The translations under genes and the position numbers were made by a program. 6,832 nt of DNA, from contig JBJXFX010000151.1 in assembly GCA_046152925.1 (NCBI GenBank), positions 1-6,832 of the forward strand, written 5' to 3'. This document shows positions 5,029 through 6,832 of this stretch, piece after piece (the stretch's first letter is position 1; each line of letters opens with the position of its first letter). The notes below the pieces were generated by a model. It was not told the DNA's origin and made no database searches. It saw nothing but the letters and a program-made list of their open reading frames with translations. The stretch comes from CAMAUF01 sp046152925 (GTDB lineage Bacteria > Chloroflexota > Dehalococcoidia > Tepidiformales > Tepidiformaceae).

Positions 5029-5907
5029 TTATTCTTCCAGCTTGAAGACCCGGACCGCATTGCCGCGCAAGAACGGCTCCCAAACGTGGTCCCGGAACGG
5101 CAGCTCCGCCATCTCGCGGAAGATCCGGTCAAGCCCGAGGCCGGGGTAATAGCCGGCGTACATCACCTTGTCGGCGCCGCGCGTGTTCGCGAACTGGATC
5201 ACGTCCTTCGGGTAATGCTTCGGCGCGAAGGCGCTCGTCGAGTAGTACAAGTTCGGCCACTTGAGCATCAGCTTCACGCAGAGATCGGTCCACGGCTCCC
5301 CGCCGTGGCGCATCACTACCTTCAGCTCTGGGAAGAACCAGCAGACCTCATCCAGGTAGTACGGGTTCTGGCAGTCCATCGGCACGCGCGGGCCGGGGAC
5401 GCCGACGTTCAGGTTGATCGGGATGTCGAGCTCGACGCACTTCGCGTAGAGCGGATAGAACTTCTTGTCGTTCAGCGGCACCTGGGGGTAAAGCAAACAC
5501 GGCGTGCAGGCGGCCCCCTTCACGAGCTTGGGATACGCCTTCACCACCCGCTCAAGCGCTCGGACCGAGTCCATCCCCTTGTTCGGGTCGACACTGGCGG
5601 CAGCGAAGAAGCGCCCTGGAAAGCGCTCCATGAGCTCGATCGCGTGTTCGGGCGCCTCCGGGTTCAGGCCGATCTGCGCGCATTGGATGCCGTGCTCGTC
5701 CATCATCGCGACGACCTTCTCCGGGTCGCCCGCGTCGGCCATCCGCTCCGGGGCGTCCTTGAAGAGGTACTGGGCGGGATGGTGGCTGAACTCCTTGCTG
5801 CCACTGTCGCGCATCATCCGTTGGGCTTCGCGCATGCCGAGGCCCGGCCCTCCGGTCGGGATCTCCAAAAGCAGGTCCACCGCCTGAATGCCACGTAGCG
5901 CCGCCAT
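5029..5907 (-). CDS. ACMSD-like amidohydrolase-family protein with degenerate metal site
   Basis: The 292-residue protein has the size and layout of the amidohydrolase_2 (ACMSD-like decarboxylase/hydrolase) TIM-barrel family. Supporting segments are MDEHGIQCAQIGLN (69-82), RFPGRFFAAASVDPNKG (95-111), FYPLYAKCVELDIPINLNVG (150-169), FPELKVVMRHGGEPW (192-206) and DKVMYAGYYP (246-255). The ligands differ from active members. The N-terminal HxH after the first strand is replaced by VDLLLE (10-15), the strand-5 His by Asn (166 or 168), and the Asp of the usual GSDyP motif by Tyr253; His201 is kept. It may be a metal-independent or non-catalytic subgroup. The ATG at 5907 is chosen because GGGAGG (5914-5919) sits six bases upstream; an in-frame start at 5991 would run through a terminator hairpin. 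A TGCTAGGCT sequence (5937-5945) could be an extended -10, but this is weak. The 105-residue gene lies downstream on the same strand. Confidence 0.85.
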   Translation of the reverse strand: MAALRGIQAVDLLLEIPTGGPGLGMREAQRMMRDSGSKEFSHHPAQYLFKDAPERMADAGDPEKVVAMMDEHGIQCAQIGLNPEAPEHAIELMERFPGRFFAAASVDPNKGMDSVRALERVVKAYPKLVKGAACTPCLLYPQVPLNDKKFYPLYAKCVELDIPINLNVGVPGPRVPMDCQNPYYLDEVCWFFPELKVVMRHGGEPWTDLCVKLMLKWPNLYYSTSAFAPKHYPKDVIQFANTRGADKVMYAGYYPGLGLDRIFREMAELPFRDHVWEPFLRGNAVRVFKLEE

Positions 5908-5955
5908 GTCCCGCCTCCCGCTGTTCTCGGTCGCCGAGCCTAGCACAGAACGCAA

Positions 5956-5983
5956 GAGCCCGGCCGCTTTCGGGGCCGGGCTC
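5956..5983 (-). terminator. Terminator after the repetitive exported-protein gene
   Basis: A perfect 10-bp GC-rich stem (GAGCCCGGCC / GGCCGGGCTC) with an 8-base loop starts 27 bases beyond the stop of the minus-strand gene at 6011. Read on the minus strand, it is followed by TTGCGTTCTG, a modest U-rich tail. It separates that gene from the amidohydrolase gene, so the latter probably has its own promoter in the short interval 5908-5955. Confidence 0.72.
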
Positions 5984-6010
5984 ATGTTCAAGGACGAAGG
6001 ACGTCGCCCG

Positions 6011-6832
6011 TTACGGGATGTCGACGCCGGTCACGTTGCCGCCGCCCACCGACGATGCGGCAAGGACGATCGTCAGCGAGCCGCAGGCCGAGGAACCGCC
6101 GAGCGTCGGCGCGCCGCAGGCGACCACGTCACCAGCGGCCCCTGCGAGGGCCCCATTGAGGTCGAAAGCGCCGCCGAGCGAGAAGTAGATCGTGCCATCC
6201 GGCGCAATCGTGAACGCGTCGATGTTCTCGCTCGAGGTGCCCGAAAGGCCGATGTCATCGCCATCGAAGTAGAGCGAGAACGACGAACAGGCGCCGCCGG
6301 CCGCGAAGCCGTTGCAGCTAAAGATGTCGGAGCGCCCGCCCGAGAGCCCCGTCACCGTGAACGACCCGGAGGTCGAGAGGTAGAGCTTGGAGGTGGCGGC
6401 ATCCCAATAGATGCCGTCGACGTCTTCCGACGAGGTAGTCAGGCCCGAGCCCGACCCGTCGAAGAACATCGTCAGCGTCCCCGAGGTCGACGAACCGAGC
6501 GTGCCCGTGAAAAGGAGGATGTCCGAGTCGTCGACCGTCCCGAGACCCGTCAGCGTCGCGGAGGACGAGAGCGAAATCAGCACCTGGGTCGCACTCAGCA
6601 CCTGGAAGGCGTCGAGCCGGGCAGAGCTGAGGCCGACGTCGCTGCCATCGAAGAGGATGCTCACCGTGCCTGTCGCCGAGCGCTGGAAAATGTCCTCGTT
6701 TGCGACACTCACCCCGCCGACAGTCGTCGAGCTTGCGAGGCTCAGGTAGAGCGCCGAACCGGGCGGGGGTGGCGGGGGTGGCGGCGGCGGAGTGCTGCTG
6801 ATCGTGAGCGTCAGGCCGCTCGACGTCCCGCC
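6011..6832 (-). CDS. Repetitive, probably exported beta-rich protein (partial, N-terminus outside window)
   Basis: The frame is open from the right edge to the TAA at 6011-6013, giving 273 visible residues. A GTG at 6712 is internal, not a likely start. Residues 1-14 (GGTSSGLTLTISST) end an unseen upstream domain. Ten consecutive prolines follow (15-24, bases 6761-6790), then four repeats of about 60-65 residues at 27-84, 85-149, 150-214 and 215-262. The repeat theme is: an LYLS-type strand, a glycine turn, SDI or EDI, a variable loop, a FDGSDVGL-type motif (61-68, 124-131, 189-196), then EDVDAF or similar. The last copy has lost the FDG motif. The Asp-rich, Gly/Ser-rich, beta-strand pattern would fit a calcium-binding or propeller-like extracellular protein, but I do not recognise a named family. 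Cysteines occur as spaced pairs only in repeats 3 and 4 (173/182 and 239/250), which fits disulfides in an exported protein. A terminator follows the stop. Confidence 0.82.
   Translation of the reverse strand, partial: GGTSSGLTLTISSTPPPPPPPPPPGSALYLSLASSTTVGGVSVANEDIFQRSATGTVSILFDGSDVGLSSARLDAFQVLSATQVLISLSSSATLTGLGTVDDSDILLFTGTLGSSTSGTLTMFFDGSGSGLTTSSEDVDGIYWDAATSKLYLSTSGSFTVTGLSGGRSDIFSCNGFAAGGACSSFSLYFDGDDIGLSGTSSENIDAFTIAPDGTIYFSLGGAFDLNGALAGAAGDVVACGAPTLGGSSACGSLTIVLAASSVGGGNVTGVDIP
6047..6754 (-). repeat. Four tandem coding repeats with FDGSDVGL / EDVDAF motifs
   Basis: Four in-frame units of about 58-65 codons fill the visible part of the terminal gene. Aligned anchors are FDGSDVGL, FDGSGSGL and FDGDDIGL in units 1-3, followed by LDAF, EDVDG and ENIDAF. 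The fourth unit keeps the strand pattern but has LAASSVG in place of the FDG anchor, as expected of a C-terminal cap. More copies may lie upstream of the proline linker outside the window. Confidence 0.75.

Noticed and set aside
5086..5898. Plus-strand open frame of 270 codons opposite the amidohydrolase-like gene
   Set aside because: Its composition (His/Arg/Val/Leu-rich) is typical of an antisense shadow, and the minus-strand frame has clear family motifs.
6758..6790. G-quadruplex on the plus strand in the G-rich tract
   Set aside because: Only three separate runs of three or more G are clear, and the tract is explained by the proline codons on the other strand.

Overview
The window is high-GC bacterial DNA in two halves that are transcribed towards each other. 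The plus-strand half (1-1600) is a conserved translation, secretion and transcription block: the 3' end of an EF-Tu gene, then rpmG (bL33), secE and nusG. It ends at a very strong hairpin. The minus-strand half (1628-6832) is accessory: a secreted six-repeat IPT/TIG protein, a two-gene hot-dog dehydratase unit (MaoC-like plus FAS1-like), a 105-residue protein of unknown function, an ACMSD-like amidohydrolase-family protein that appears to lack most metal ligands, and the 3' part of a repetitive, probably exported protein that runs off the right edge.

Organism: the sequence gives no species-level call. High GC, a tuf-rpmG-secE-nusG order, long N-terminal extensions on SecE and NusG, a Trp-rich C-terminal module on an exported IPT protein, and MaoC/ACMSD-like genes would fit Chloroflexota (Dehalococcoidia-like) or another high-GC environmental lineage. 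This is an inference, not a demonstrated assignment.

Layout and function: tuf ends at 124 and is followed by a hairpin (143-168). rpmG, secE and nusG are separated by only 4 and 5 bases and form one transcription unit. The 14-bp perfect hairpin at 1568-1600 lies between the convergent nusG and IPT genes and can terminate both strands. On the minus strand, a perfect CRP-type site TGTGA-N6-TCACA (4991-5006) is centred 41.5 bases upstream of the start predicted from a TAGAGT -10-like hexamer. It precedes the 105-residue gene, which is probably co-transcribed with the two dehydratase genes (gaps of 69 and 11 bases). A 10-bp perfect inverted repeat directly abuts the start codon of the first dehydratase gene and places most of its Shine-Dalgarno sequence in the loop, which suggests translational control. 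The two dehydratase subunits resemble the HadA/HadB-type arrangement, a catalytic partner and a partner that completes the acyl-binding site, and probably hydrate or dehydrate an acyl thioester.

No CRISPR array, insertion sequence, integrase, tRNA or rRNA was recognised. There is no gene-free stretch longer than 300 bases. The most interesting items are the CRP-site/unknown-gene/dehydratase unit with its start-site hairpin, the apparent pseudo-amidohydrolase, and the repeat architecture of the two exported proteins.
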